64,000 bases of DNA, taken from assembly GCF_900111945.1 (NCBI RefSeq), contig NZ_FOYO01000001.1, positions 100,251 through 164,250 of the forward strand, in the 5' to 3' direction. A program made the translations under genes and the position numbers. This stretch comes from Litoreibacter janthinus (GTDB lineage Bacteria > Pseudomonadota > Alphaproteobacteria > Rhodobacterales > Rhodobacteraceae). Shown one piece after another: positions 44,250 to 52,246 of this stretch. Below the pieces are notes generated by a model that was not told the DNA's origin, searched no databases, and saw only the letters and a list, made by a program, of their open reading frames with translations. Within the stretch, counting starts at the first letter, position 1. The number at the start of each line of letters is the position of its first letter.

Positions 44250-45638
44250 ATGAAAAAGACCGGACCATTGCAAAGGTGGGGACACATTACGTTGCCGGGC
44301 CAATTTCTACTGGCTGGGGCGTTAGTTATGCTCGCCACGATGCTGACCGTCGGGCTTTGGGTTTCATCGAAAATCGAGCAGGCTGTCGTTCAGAATTCGG
44401 CACTGGCTGCTTCATCTTACATCGAGAGCTTTATTTCTCCGCTTAGTCAGGATCTCGCCTCCGGCGACGCGCTATCAGAGCCTGCCAGGCAGGCTATGGA
44501 AGAGATATTCTCCAACACCGCTTTGAATGAAAGGGTTGTGTCCTACAAGATATGGAAGGCAGGAGGGCTCATTGTTCAGGCATCTGATCCTGCACTGATC
44601 GGACGCGTATTTGAACCATCGGACGACTTGAGGGCCGCTTGGCTTGGTCAGGTTGCGGCTTCCTATGAAGACCACAACGACAGCGAGGATGAAGCAGAAG
44701 CCTTGCTCGGTGTGCCGCTTCTTGAGGTCTACAGCCCGGTGCGCGAGATTTGGAGCGGGCGCGTCATCGCGGTCGCAGAGTTTTACGAGCGCGCCGACGT
44801 ATTGGAGCGCGAATTGTCAGACGCAAGCCGCAAAAGCTGGATTATCGTTGGCGCTTCTTTCTTGGCGAGCGGAGCGCTTTTATTCGGGATCGTTCAGACC
44901 GGCGGGCAGACCATTCGTGAGCAACGGCTGCGCCTTGAAGATCAGTTGGCGGCGACCGAAGAGCTAGCTACTCAAAATCACGCATTGCGCAGACGTGCAA
45001 TCACCGCCAGCTCGCGCGCCACAGCGCAGACCGAACGCGCCATTCGACGCATCGGGCTCGACCTGCATGACGGACCCGCCCAGCATTTGTCTCTCGCAGC
45101 GCTCAGGCTTGATGCGGCCTTGGCAAAGGCCGACCTCCAGCAGCCCAATGAAGACATTCGGGAAACTCTAAATCAGGCTATGGAGGAACTCCGTGCGATA
45201 TCTCGTGGCCTGTCTGTTCCTGATCTGGACCAGCTCGATCTTCCAAGCGTCGTCCGACGCGCTACGGAGGAAAACGAAAAACAAACAGGCATGTCGATTG
45301 AAACGAGCTTTGTGGGACGTGATCCCGGTGATCTGGGCTATGCGGAGAAGCTTTGCATCTACAGATTTCTTCAAGAAGGGCTTTCCAACGCCTACCGGCA
45401 TGGCAATGTCACGGCGGCGCAGGTGCAGGTATGCGGGGGAGAAACCCATATTACGGTCGAGGTTTCAGACAGTGGCGCCGGTTTTGATGCCAATTTACGT
45501 CGTGAAATTCGTGATGACGGAGGTCAGGGCCTTCTTGGACTGCGCGACCGGTCAGAGAGTATTGGCGGTTCAATTGATATCGAAAGCAAACCCGACGCTG
45601 GAACGAAATTGCGGCTTTCGTTGCCGCTGGAGGAATGA
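44250..45638 (+). CDS. NarX/DegS-type sensor histidine kinase (HisKA_3)
   Basis: About 462 residues: an N-terminal transmembrane helix, a periplasmic region of about 170 residues and a second helix near residue 205. A HisKA_3 dimerisation domain with phospho-acceptor His273 (GLDLHDGPAQHLS) and an HATPase_c domain with GLSNAYRHG, DSGAGFD and GGQGLLGLRDR follow. The signal is unknown. The start at 44250 is chosen over 44121 because the longer N-terminus has no protein-like character, though no strong Shine-Dalgarno is seen. The cognate regulator follows after 7 nt. Confidence 0.88.
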   Translation: MKKTGPLQRWGHITLPGQFLLAGALVMLATMLTVGLWVSSKIEQAVVQNSALAASSYIESFISPLSQDLASGDALSEPARQAMEEIFSNTALNERVVSYKIWKAGGLIVQASDPALIGRVFEPSDDLRAAWLGQVAASYEDHNDSEDEAEALLGVPLLEVYSPVREIWSGRVIAVAEFYERADVLERELSDASRKSWIIVGASFLASGALLFGIVQTGGQTIREQRLRLEDQLAATEELATQNHALRRRAITASSRATAQTERAIRRIGLDLHDGPAQHLSLAALRLDAALAKADLQQPNEDIRETLNQAMEELRAISRGLSVPDLDQLDLPSVVRRATEENEKQTGMSIETSFVGRDPGDLGYAEKLCIYRFLQEGLSNAYRHGNVTAAQVQVCGGETHITVEVSDSGAGFDANLRREIRDDGGQGLLGLRDRSESIGGSIDIESKPDAGTKLRLSLPLEE

Positions 45639-45645
45639 GGACAAA

Positions 45646-46278
45646 ATGATAAAACTAATCGTAGCCGATGATCATCCGATCTTTCGCGATGGATTGGTAA
45701 AAAGCATCGCAGAGACTGGGGATTTTGAAATTGTTGGCATCGCGGCGTCCGCACAAGAGGCCGTTGAACTAGCCGCGAAATTCAAGCCAGATGTCGCCCT
45801 TCTCGACCTTTCGATGCCAGGAAACGGGATCACTGCGGCTGCGCGCATTGTGGAAGCGCAAACCGCAAAATACGTCGCAATGCTAACGGTCTCCGAGGAC
45901 GATGCAGATGTCACCGCAGCGTTCCAAGCCGGCGCCATCGGGTATGTTCTGAAAGGCGTTTCCGCCGAAGATCTAAGGCGCATTCTCAAAGGTATCGCGC
46001 GGGGCGACGCGCACGTCTCCCCCGGCCTCGCTGCGCAAGTCCTGAAAATCATGCAGTCCCCAAAGAAGGTCGACCAAAACCCGATCGATGACCTGACCAA
46101 ACGCGAGGAACAAATCTTGCGTCTCGTGGCGACAGGGCAAAGCAACCGCGAAGTGGCCGATCAACTCAACCTGCAGGAAAAAACCGTTAAGCACTACATG
46201 ACGACGATCCTTGGAAAATTACACGCGCGAAACCGGGTAGAGGCGGCGCTGATCGCCCATGAAGCGTGGAACCGTTAG
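45646..46278 (+). CDS. NarL/FixJ-family response regulator
   Basis: A 210-residue protein: receiver domain with acidic pair Asp8/Asp9, phospho-acceptor Asp54 (ALLDLSMPG) and Lys in YVLKGVS. A LuxR-type helix-turn-helix (LTKREEQILRLVATGQSNREVADQLNLQ, quoted in parts of the family motif) lies at the C-terminus. GAGG precedes the ATG at 45646. Partner of the kinase just upstream. It converges on the Asp-rich exported protein gene with a 16-nt gap. Confidence 0.93.
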   Translation: MIKLIVADDHPIFRDGLVKSIAETGDFEIVGIAASAQEAVELAAKFKPDVALLDLSMPGNGITAAARIVEAQTAKYVAMLTVSEDDADVTAAFQAGAIGYVLKGVSAEDLRRILKGIARGDAHVSPGLAAQVLKIMQSPKKVDQNPIDDLTKREEQILRLVATGQSNREVADQLNLQEKTVKHYMTTILGKLHARNRVEAALIAHEAWNR

Positions 46279-46294
46279 AGTTGGGTTGGGCCAG

Positions 46295-46939
46295 CTATTT
46301 TCGGTATTTTTGCAGCCGGACCCAATCATTGTTTGTGGCTTTTCGTTTTACGACAGCACGTCCAAACTGATCCGTCAACACGTAGCGCCCGGCCTCAATT
46401 CGCTCACGCCATCCGTTAGAGAACAGAACGTCTATGTCTCGCCCTGATCCTGTGACCCTCGTCGCCCTCGCCGCCGGCTGCGTGCTGTCGGCGCGGTCCA
46501 GAAAGTTGCCACGCCCGACCAATGATCTCACATGCGCGATGTCGCTTCCCCGCGCACGCCTTCGCTCAATTACGCGGCCACTCGCATTTCGACGCTCGTA
46601 TTTTCCATTCCGAATTACTTCTTGGCTTCCGTTCGCATAGTTCAGCCTTACACCGCCATTGATCTTTTCAATGCGCAGTATCTTGGAATGCACATCCCCA
46701 TCTTGGTTGCCCGTTCGACCGGTATTCTCTTCGTCATCATCTTCATCGTCGTCATCATCGTCGTCATCATCACCATCGTCATCATCGCCACCACTGTTGC
46801 CCTTGCCACTGTTCTCCCCCTTCGCGTAAGCGATACTGGGTGCAACTTCGACAACTAGCCAATCGACAATTTTGATTTCGATTTCGTACGGTAAGATGGT
46901 CGCCAAACCACACAGAACGAGGCGTGAGAATATTCTCAT
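46295..46939 (-). CDS. Exported Asp-rich protein with a duplicated C-terminal domain
   Basis: A 214-residue protein of unknown family. A signal-like hydrophobic N-terminus ending around AYA leads into a linker of about 25 residues made almost only of Asp, Glu and Gly, encoded by GAC/GAT triplets near 46731-46791. Two copies of a unit of about 45 residues follow (about 95-140 and 165-210), each with NGxxExIxxGxY then GRxVxxRxAxxxD. The acidic tract suggests calcium or other cation binding outside the cell. It lies tail-to-tail with the NarL-type regulator. Function unknown. Confidence 0.7.
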   Translation of the reverse strand: MRIFSRLVLCGLATILPYEIEIKIVDWLVVEVAPSIAYAKGENSGKGNSGGDDDDGDDDDDDDDDEDDDEENTGRTGNQDGDVHSKILRIEKINGGVRLNYANGSQEVIRNGKYERRNASGRVIERRRARGSDIAHVRSLVGRGNFLDRADSTQPAARATRVTGSGRDIDVLFSNGWRERIEAGRYVLTDQFGRAVVKRKATNNDWVRLQKYRK

Positions 46940-47503
46940 GTCGGACCTAAACCTAGAGTTGAATTGGTTCTGATGAGTGCAGTCTTACATGTTTCGTAAT
47001 CGGTTCGCATCGGACGTTGGTCGGTCAAGACGCGTCGTCCAAGTCGGAACGCCTACGTGTTGACGAGAATTCACTCCAGACAAAATCCCTGTTCGACCAC
47101 ATCACCGGGTTTGTCACATCCCGAAACCTCAGAATTGCGTGGCTTTTGACGGGCAATCTTCGATGCATGGCCTTCCACGCTCCTATTGGATTCACCCAAG
47201 CTTTCAATTTGGAAGGTCAGATCGAAGCTATCGACAGAGCTGGCGGTCGCCGTGCCGGTGCAAAGAAGGGCCACTGTTTTTATAGTGCCACCGTCTGGAA
47301 CGCCCCGACAGAAGGGGGAGACCCAAGCAACAAGAATAGGGTAACGATGAAAGTAGGTCCTTGACGTGTATTTCATTTCTCCTTGATCGATAGTTGTGAA
47401 TTCTGTTTCGCTGAGGCCGGAAGCTCTCGACATCCACCAAGGGCATATGACCTTGGGACCTTAGACCTAAGAAGAGCACAGATTGACGTCGGGCTTATTT
47501 TCG
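46940..47503. other. Intergenic, no convincing gene
   Basis: About 560 bp. A 101-codon frame on the minus strand (ATG near 47374, AAGGAG close upstream) is the best candidate, but its composition is not protein-like and no family is recognised. Nothing else supported. Confidence 0.4.
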
Positions 47504-48331
47504 TCAGGCGGCTTTTAGTCTTTCAGGCAGGCGAGCAAGCTGTGATCCGTCCATCAACTTGAGCAAGCGCATGGTTGGCATGAAACGGTTCCAACGCGTT
47601 ACTTCCCCCAAGGCCGCCATTCCAATGCAATATTTGGAGCACTTTTTCGTTGGTCGCGCGTGTACACGTCGCAGGCATTTGTCCGCGAAGCCTCGCCCAA
47701 GCGCCGATTTTGTCTCGACAATGAATACGTCGCTGGTCGCGTTCAGTGAATTGTTGCTGTTCCAGAATTGAAGCCGCGCATCAATTGTCATGCGCTCGCC
47801 ACCGGATTTTGCCACCAAGGTGATCCTTTGATACCTGATGTCCAAAGCAGGTTGTAACGCATACCTGAACGGTTTCCCGTAGTGCTCGGAGTAGGTATCC
47901 CGCGCGAAAGAAAGTGCCTCGTTGCAGAGGCTTTCGCCAGCCCCAAGGGTATAGGGCAGCCGGTGTTTGACAGTCATACCGCGGCGCCCTTTCACCTTAA
48001 CCTCCAGATAACTCAGACCGGCATCGGCGTACCGGCGAACCCGAACTTTGAAGCCCTTCCTAAGTCCTTGATGGTGCTCGTAGTAGGCGCTGCGCTCTGC
48101 ATCGTCGAAATAGCGCGTTTCATAGGTGAACATGCGACGGTTATCGATCTCCAGAATGTCGAACTGGGTCAAAAGCTCAGGCAAAACACGCTCTAGGGAC
48201 CAACGGTCCACGACGTATTTGTTGTCGATGCGCGACAGCATTTCTGCACTTTCATTGAGCTGATCCAAAGTGATCGGGGTAAACCCGCTGACAAGCCAGT
48301 CCAGATCCATGTTCGGTGTGAATTGCGTCAT
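47504..48331 (-). CDS. VTC-domain (polyphosphate polymerase-like) protein
   Basis: A 275-residue protein with the VTC fold: RIDNKYVVDRWSLERVLPEL near residue 35, basic tunnel residues in FKVRVRRY and VKVKGRRGMTVKHR, and acidic strand ends in LEVKVKG and FIVETKSALG. VTC domains bind triphosphate and in yeast make polyphosphate. The bacterial role is not settled. It lies 11 nt downstream of a DUF4956 membrane protein gene, a frequent pairing. Confidence 0.88.
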   Translation of the reverse strand: MTQFTPNMDLDWLVSGFTPITLDQLNESAEMLSRIDNKYVVDRWSLERVLPELLTQFDILEIDNRRMFTYETRYFDDAERSAYYEHHQGLRKGFKVRVRRYADAGLSYLEVKVKGRRGMTVKHRLPYTLGAGESLCNEALSFARDTYSEHYGKPFRYALQPALDIRYQRITLVAKSGGERMTIDARLQFWNSNNSLNATSDVFIVETKSALGRGFADKCLRRVHARPTKKCSKYCIGMAALGEVTRWNRFMPTMRLLKLMDGSQLARLPERLKAA

Positions 48332-48342
48332 GTCGGTTCCTC

Positions 48343-48936
48343 CTAGTTGCGGTATTGGACGTTGATGCGGGCCAGATCGTTGACGTAGTTCAACTCGATG
48401 ATCTGGAAGGTCATGACCTCAACGCCAAGACGTGCCGACAAAGCCGCGCGCGTTACCTCCCAGTCTGACAGGATTTCGGGGTCAATCGCATCGAGGGTCA
48501 GCTTCGCGCCATGTGCCGATTTGAGCATCCGGGGATGATCAAGAATGAACGCCGCGAGCAGCACGAAGCTTGTGATCATGATGACCAGCAGCAGGCCGGT
48601 CCCGAGTACCGAACAGATGACCGCGATTGCGATCGCGCCGAAAAAGTAAGCTATCTCGATCTTTTCAATCTGCTCGGAGCGCAAACTGAACAGGGCCAGA
48701 ATGGCAAAGAGACCAAACCCCGCTGCGATGCTGAATTCGACGCTTGATAGGATTGTCAGGACGGCAAAGGCAGAAATGTTGAACATGGACGCCGTCGCCG
48801 CCAATTCACGGTCACGGTAGCGACGATAATACATCCCAAAAATCAATAACGTCATGGCAACCGTATCAATCGCGAGACGGGCAACAAGTTCCCAAGTGGG
48901 ATCTGAAAAATCCACCATCCAATTCCATCCTTTCAT
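48343..48936 (-). CDS. DUF4956 membrane protein
   Basis: About 197 residues with 4-5 hydrophobic segments and the family region YYRRYRDRELAATASMFNISAF followed by LALFSLRSEQIEKIEIAYFF. Function unknown. It is regularly next to VTC-domain genes. The start is uncertain: a GTG at 48987, ATG 48936 or ATG 48918 are possible. The family usually begins close to the first helix, which favours the shorter forms. Confidence 0.82.
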   Translation of the reverse strand: MKGWNWMVDFSDPTWELVARLAIDTVAMTLLIFGMYYRRYRDRELAATASMFNISAFAVLTILSSVEFSIAAGFGLFAILALFSLRSEQIEKIEIAYFFGAIAIAVICSVLGTGLLLVIMITSFVLLAAFILDHPRMLKSAHGAKLTLDAIDPEILSDWEVTRAALSARLGVEVMTFQIIELNYVNDLARINVQYRN

Positions 48937-49208
48937 TGAATCAGCGATGCGGGTGCCGCTGTTTCGAAGCTGATGGATTACTGTCACATCACGCGCGGCT
49001 CGCCTTCCGACGCTGGTCCCCTGATCATTCGGACTTACGTCTCAAGCGGCGGAATTCTTCATAGGACTAAAGGCCGATTTATTGCGCACTGACTTGGGCT
49101 ACTGTGAAGCCTCAACGCGCGCGTTCTCTCAACTTGGGTCCGGCCATGGGTTCGCGCCACGGCAAATAAGCCAGATAAAATTCCGCAAACAACAGGGAGA
49201 TATCATCG

Positions 49209-50036
49209 ATGCACAGCTACATTTCAGCCTTTTTTGCACTCCTCGCCACGTCTTTGCCCGCCATGGCCCAAGACACAGAACGAGCCCTGCACAATGTCGT
49301 CGGCGATGTTTATTTGTTTCAGAACAACTTTCACATGTCGCTGGTCGTTCCCACAACCGAGGGAACGGTTCGGGTCGATCCGATCAATGCGGAAGCCGGG
49401 GAATGGCTCAATGCGAACCTTGGAGACATCACGGATCAGCCGGTAACCCATTTGATCTACTCCCACAGCCATGGTGATCATGCCTCGGGTGGGGCGGCAC
49501 ATGCTGGAGCAACAATTGTCGCGCATGAAAGCGCCCCGCCTACACTTGATGGAACCGAACCGACACAGCGTGTGGGCGACACTCATAGCCTTGAACTGGG
49601 AGGCAAGATTTTCGAGCTGACCAACCTTGGGTCCGGTCATGACACCCATATGCTAGCCGTTGTGGTGCGCCCCGAGAATGTGGCTTTTATCGTTGATGTT
49701 GCGGCCCCTAAGCGCCTGCCATTTCGCGATTTTGGCGGCGCAAATATTGACGACTGGATCGGTCAGGTCGAGACGGCCATGACGCTTGATTTCGACGTGT
49801 TTGCCCCCGGGCACGGCACCGTCGGGAACAAGAACGATCTCGCTGACCACCTAACCTATCTGCAAGACTTGCGTGCCGGAGTCCTTGACGGGCTGAAGGC
49901 CGGACAATCTGTAGACGAAATCAAGATGAGTCTTGATCTCTCCGCCTATTCCGAATGGGGGCAGTATGAAGATTGGCGCGGGTTAAACATTGAGGGTATG
50001 GCGAAATACCTGCAAACCAGCGGCCAAGTTAACTAG
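49209..50036 (+). CDS. Exported MBL-fold metallohydrolase
   Basis: A 275-residue protein with a signal peptide of about 20 residues (ending AMA) and the complete metal motif SHSHGDHASG. Later ligands are in GSGHDTHM and APGHGTVG. It belongs to the wide MBL hydrolase group, and the substrate is unknown. GGGAGA precedes the ATG. It stands alone, upstream of the decayed integrase region, and is less related to the sox-linked MBL pair than those are to their own clades. Confidence 0.88.
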   Translation: MHSYISAFFALLATSLPAMAQDTERALHNVVGDVYLFQNNFHMSLVVPTTEGTVRVDPINAEAGEWLNANLGDITDQPVTHLIYSHSHGDHASGGAAHAGATIVAHESAPPTLDGTEPTQRVGDTHSLELGGKIFELTNLGSGHDTHMLAVVVRPENVAFIVDVAAPKRLPFRDFGGANIDDWIGQVETAMTLDFDVFAPGHGTVGNKNDLADHLTYLQDLRAGVLDGLKAGQSVDEIKMSLDLSAYSEWGQYEDWRGLNIEGMAKYLQTSGQVN

Positions 50037-50162
50037 GGCTGGGCGCAGTCTTACGTCACTTGCACCAAGGATTTGATCGCCGAGCCAAGCCCACTGTCAT
50101 TTGATCTGGACTATGATTGAAAGCGCCGGTCGAATTGCGGCTCTGCAAGCTTTGCCGCAGTC

Positions 50163-50230
50163 CGTGAACTATGCAGCATTCGGTAGAATGGGCTCAAACC
50201 TGCCGTTCTCCATATCGCAGCATCTTGGGC
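50163..50230 (+). repeat. Dispersed degenerate repeat, copy A
   Basis: Contains CGGTAGAATGGGCTCAAA (50181-50198) and, 18 nt later, CGCAGCATCT. The same two blocks recur at 61903-61947 with 16 of 18 identity in the first. A shorter relative is at 57477-57499. Non-coding in each place. Confidence 0.55.
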
Positions 50231-50244
50231 GATAACTAAAAGCC

Positions 50245-50720
50245 ATGTTGCCACTCACGGGGAAGCGGTCCGGTGAGGCAGCGGGGCTACTCTGGGATGA
50301 CCTCGTCAAGAAGGGCAACCTCGGAACCTTCGCCCACGTCCGACCCAACCGTCTCCAAGCGCTAAAGGCGGACGCCAGCGAGAGAGTCGCCCGCCTGCAC
50401 TCGGAACTGGATCAAGTGCTCTCTTGGCTCTCCTCTGAAGGCCCTGTCTTCCCCCACCTGAACGTTAACCAAGTGACCAAGACGTTCGCGCGCTGAGGAA
50501 AAATCTGGGGCTGGAACGACCGGGACTCGTCGTCCATGGCACCCGGAAGTGGTTCATCACCCAGTGCGAGAGAACCGGCGTTCCTGAGCACTTCACAGCA
50601 AGCCTAGTGGGTCACCAATCGGCACGGTCGGAGAACCAGCTCACCTACGCAATCTACTCCGGAGGCATCTCGGACGAGCAAAAGAGGGGTATCATCGATC
50701 AGATACGCTTGCCGTGCTGA
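50245..50720 (+). pseudogene. Tyrosine recombinase (phage-type integrase), frameshifted C-terminal fragment
   Basis: Frame 1 (50245-50496) carries the first catalytic-arginine box (PLTGKRSGEAAGLLWDDL). After a frameshift near 50490 the next frame carries the other boxes: HGTRKWF (HxxR), SLVGHQS and the tyrosine in YAIYSGG, ending at a TGA (50718-50720). The N-terminal DNA-binding domain is missing. It is an inactive remnant of an integrative element. Confidence 0.8.
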
Positions 50721-50890
50721 TCCCTGATATCGATGCGTTCGAGGAGCGGGCGGCGATTGGTCAGTTCGAGGGGCAGTTGACTCGCGAAAGGGCCGAAGAC
50801 CTCACGGCGCGCGCTAAAGGGTTCCGGGGGGCTGACCACTACTGGCAGGAGTTGGCCGATTACGTTGTGAAGTGGCAGGTGCCGGAATGA
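50714..50890 (+). CDS. Small ORF following the integrase, hypothetical
   Basis: 58 codons from a GTG at 50714 that overlaps the integrase stop (GTGCTGA). The product, IPDIDAFEERAAIGQFEG then AEDLTARAKGFRG, has ordinary protein composition, mostly helical. Small proteins of this kind often follow integrase genes in Alphaproteobacteria. Function unknown. Confidence 0.5.
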   Translation: MLIPDIDAFEERAAIGQFEGQLTRERAEDLTARAKGFRGADHYWQELADYVVKWQVPE

Positions 50891-50990
50891 AACTACCCTC
50901 GGCGGTTCCTCAGGGAGTTGCCGCGGTGCACTGCAGTTCTCTTTCTTATCGGGTGGTTGCTTTTAGCGCTTAGCAGATGCTCCAATCTGC

Positions 50991-51227
50991 CTACAGGCCG
51001 GTGGTCTTTGACCAACTCCCCAAATCATAGTCTCCAACTTTACGCACGAGCTTCGCCAATTCCTCACGGTCGGTCATGTTGCTGACGAGCTGCGCTCCCA
51101 TTACTTGGTCCAGGCCTCTAGGCGACAATTTGAGTCCGGCCAGTTTAAGTTTGCGGCTAATCTGCACTTTGGCATCGTGATCGGACTTAGAGAGCCCTCG
51201 CGCGCCATAGGATTGTTCAGGGGGCAT
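50991..51227 (-). CDS. Hypothetical protein, 78 residues
   Basis: A short basic protein with good Shine-Dalgarno (AAGGAG, 7 nt spacing) before the ATG. No family recognised. The mix of Lys, Leu and Asp is protein-like and helical. It lies between the decayed integrase and a non-coding GC-rich segment, so it may be cargo of the lost element. Confidence 0.5.
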   Translation of the reverse strand: MPPEQSYGARGLSKSDHDAKVQISRKLKLAGLKLSPRGLDQVMGAQLVSNMTDREELAKLVRKVGDYDLGSWSKTTGL

Positions 51228-52227
51228 GAATACTCTCCTTGAGGATCGGCTAACGGAAACTAAAATATCCTAGCAAAATTCGCCTTTCGTCTCAAGGGAC
51301 CAGCAAGCAACACGTCGCACCCCACCGCCAGCAAGGGCCCACCAACTTGGGGAGACGCGGGGGAGGACGCTGCCGAGAGAGGTCTGCCGCGCCTGCTGCA
51401 GTTGGTGGGAGAGAGTGCTGGAGTTGGGTGTCGGCGGGAAAGGCCGGTGGAGTCGGTGACGGCGGGGATGTTGCCCCCGTGACCAAGTAACGAATGGATA
51501 GGGGAGTGATGGTGTAGATGTAGAATGCACCCTCCTGCAGCACTCTGGGGCTATCAGGGTATCTTCCGACGTGGGGCATTCCTTGGGGCACTTTCAGCCC
51601 ACTCGTGGCCCGGAGGCCTGTTGATCTATCACGAAGAGGAGGGTGGCTGGGATGGTAGGAGTTCCAGCACTCCGTTGACCCTCATCACCTTTTCCGCCCG
51701 GTTCCCGGGACTGGGGCATTCCTTGGGGCATTTCGGAGCGACGGTGGGGGTGCCACGGGTGGCGGTGCGCGACGTCTCGAAGTGGGCTCGTTCACACCGC
51801 TACGACCGTCACCCGCAGCAACATCCCAGCCGCCACCCTTGCTCTCGGTCTCTTCCAATGGTGAGAGCACGCTGTCGGGGGGGGGCGACCTTTGGACGAT
51901 GGGAGGGGTCGCGCACCTCTCGCGGGTCGGGGTGCGGGCAACGGAGGCTCAGCGGACATTGCTGCCGTGGGCTAAATTCAGGACAATGTCTGCTCTCAGA
52001 TCGATCCGTTCAATAGACGATGGTTTTTGAGAATGCGGCAAATATTGGCTCCGAGCGCTTCACGTCGGGGTAGAGTTTGCTGTACTCCGTCGCGGCCATT
52101 GAAAGTTTTGCTTAGCGAAAGTTTTTGGCTCATCGTAAACTTTGAGTAGGCACGTACCGAGAGCCAAGACAGAACTAATTGGGGTCTCGGAGATCAAAGC
52201 AATGACCTGCTGCCTTCAAACCAATCT
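51228..52227. other. About 1 kb without a recognisable gene, GC-rich, with direct repeats
   Basis: Open frames on both strands have Pro/Arg/Ser-rich products typical of non-coding GC-rich DNA, and none has a convincing start. An exact 18-bp direct repeat (51573-51590 and 51713-51730) lies within it. It looks like degraded foreign DNA next to the integrase remnant. Confidence 0.5.
51573..51730 (+). repeat. Exact 18-bp direct repeats 140 bp apart
   Basis: GGGGCATTCCTTGGGGCA occurs at 51573-51590 and 51713-51730. The unit itself contains GGGGCATT and GGGGCA, a small internal repeat. Function is unknown. Possible old attachment or duplication site. Confidence 0.7.
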
Positions 52228-52246
52228 AATTTCACCCTGTGAAATT
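52228..52246 (-). terminator. Perfect 8-bp hairpin at the end of the RTX/Hint gene
   Basis: AATTTCAC (52228-52235) and GTGAAATT (52239-52246) with a 3-nt loop, starting at the gene's stop codon. It is AT-rich and lacks a clean T-run, so termination is only possible. Confidence 0.4.

Noticed and set aside
46731-46791. Triplet repeat resembling a simple-sequence or CRISPR-like array
   Set aside because: It is the in-frame GAC/GAT coding for the Asp-rich tract. There are no spacers.
47071-47433. Minus-strand frame between the Asp-rich protein and the VTC gene
   Set aside because: An AAGGAG lies too close to its internal ATG and the product has no protein-like pattern. Left as intergenic.
51525-52016. 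A 163-codon frame and overlapping frames on both strands in the GC-rich segment
   Set aside because: Composition is Gly/Arg/Ser/Pro-rich, no start signal, no family. Treated as non-coding.
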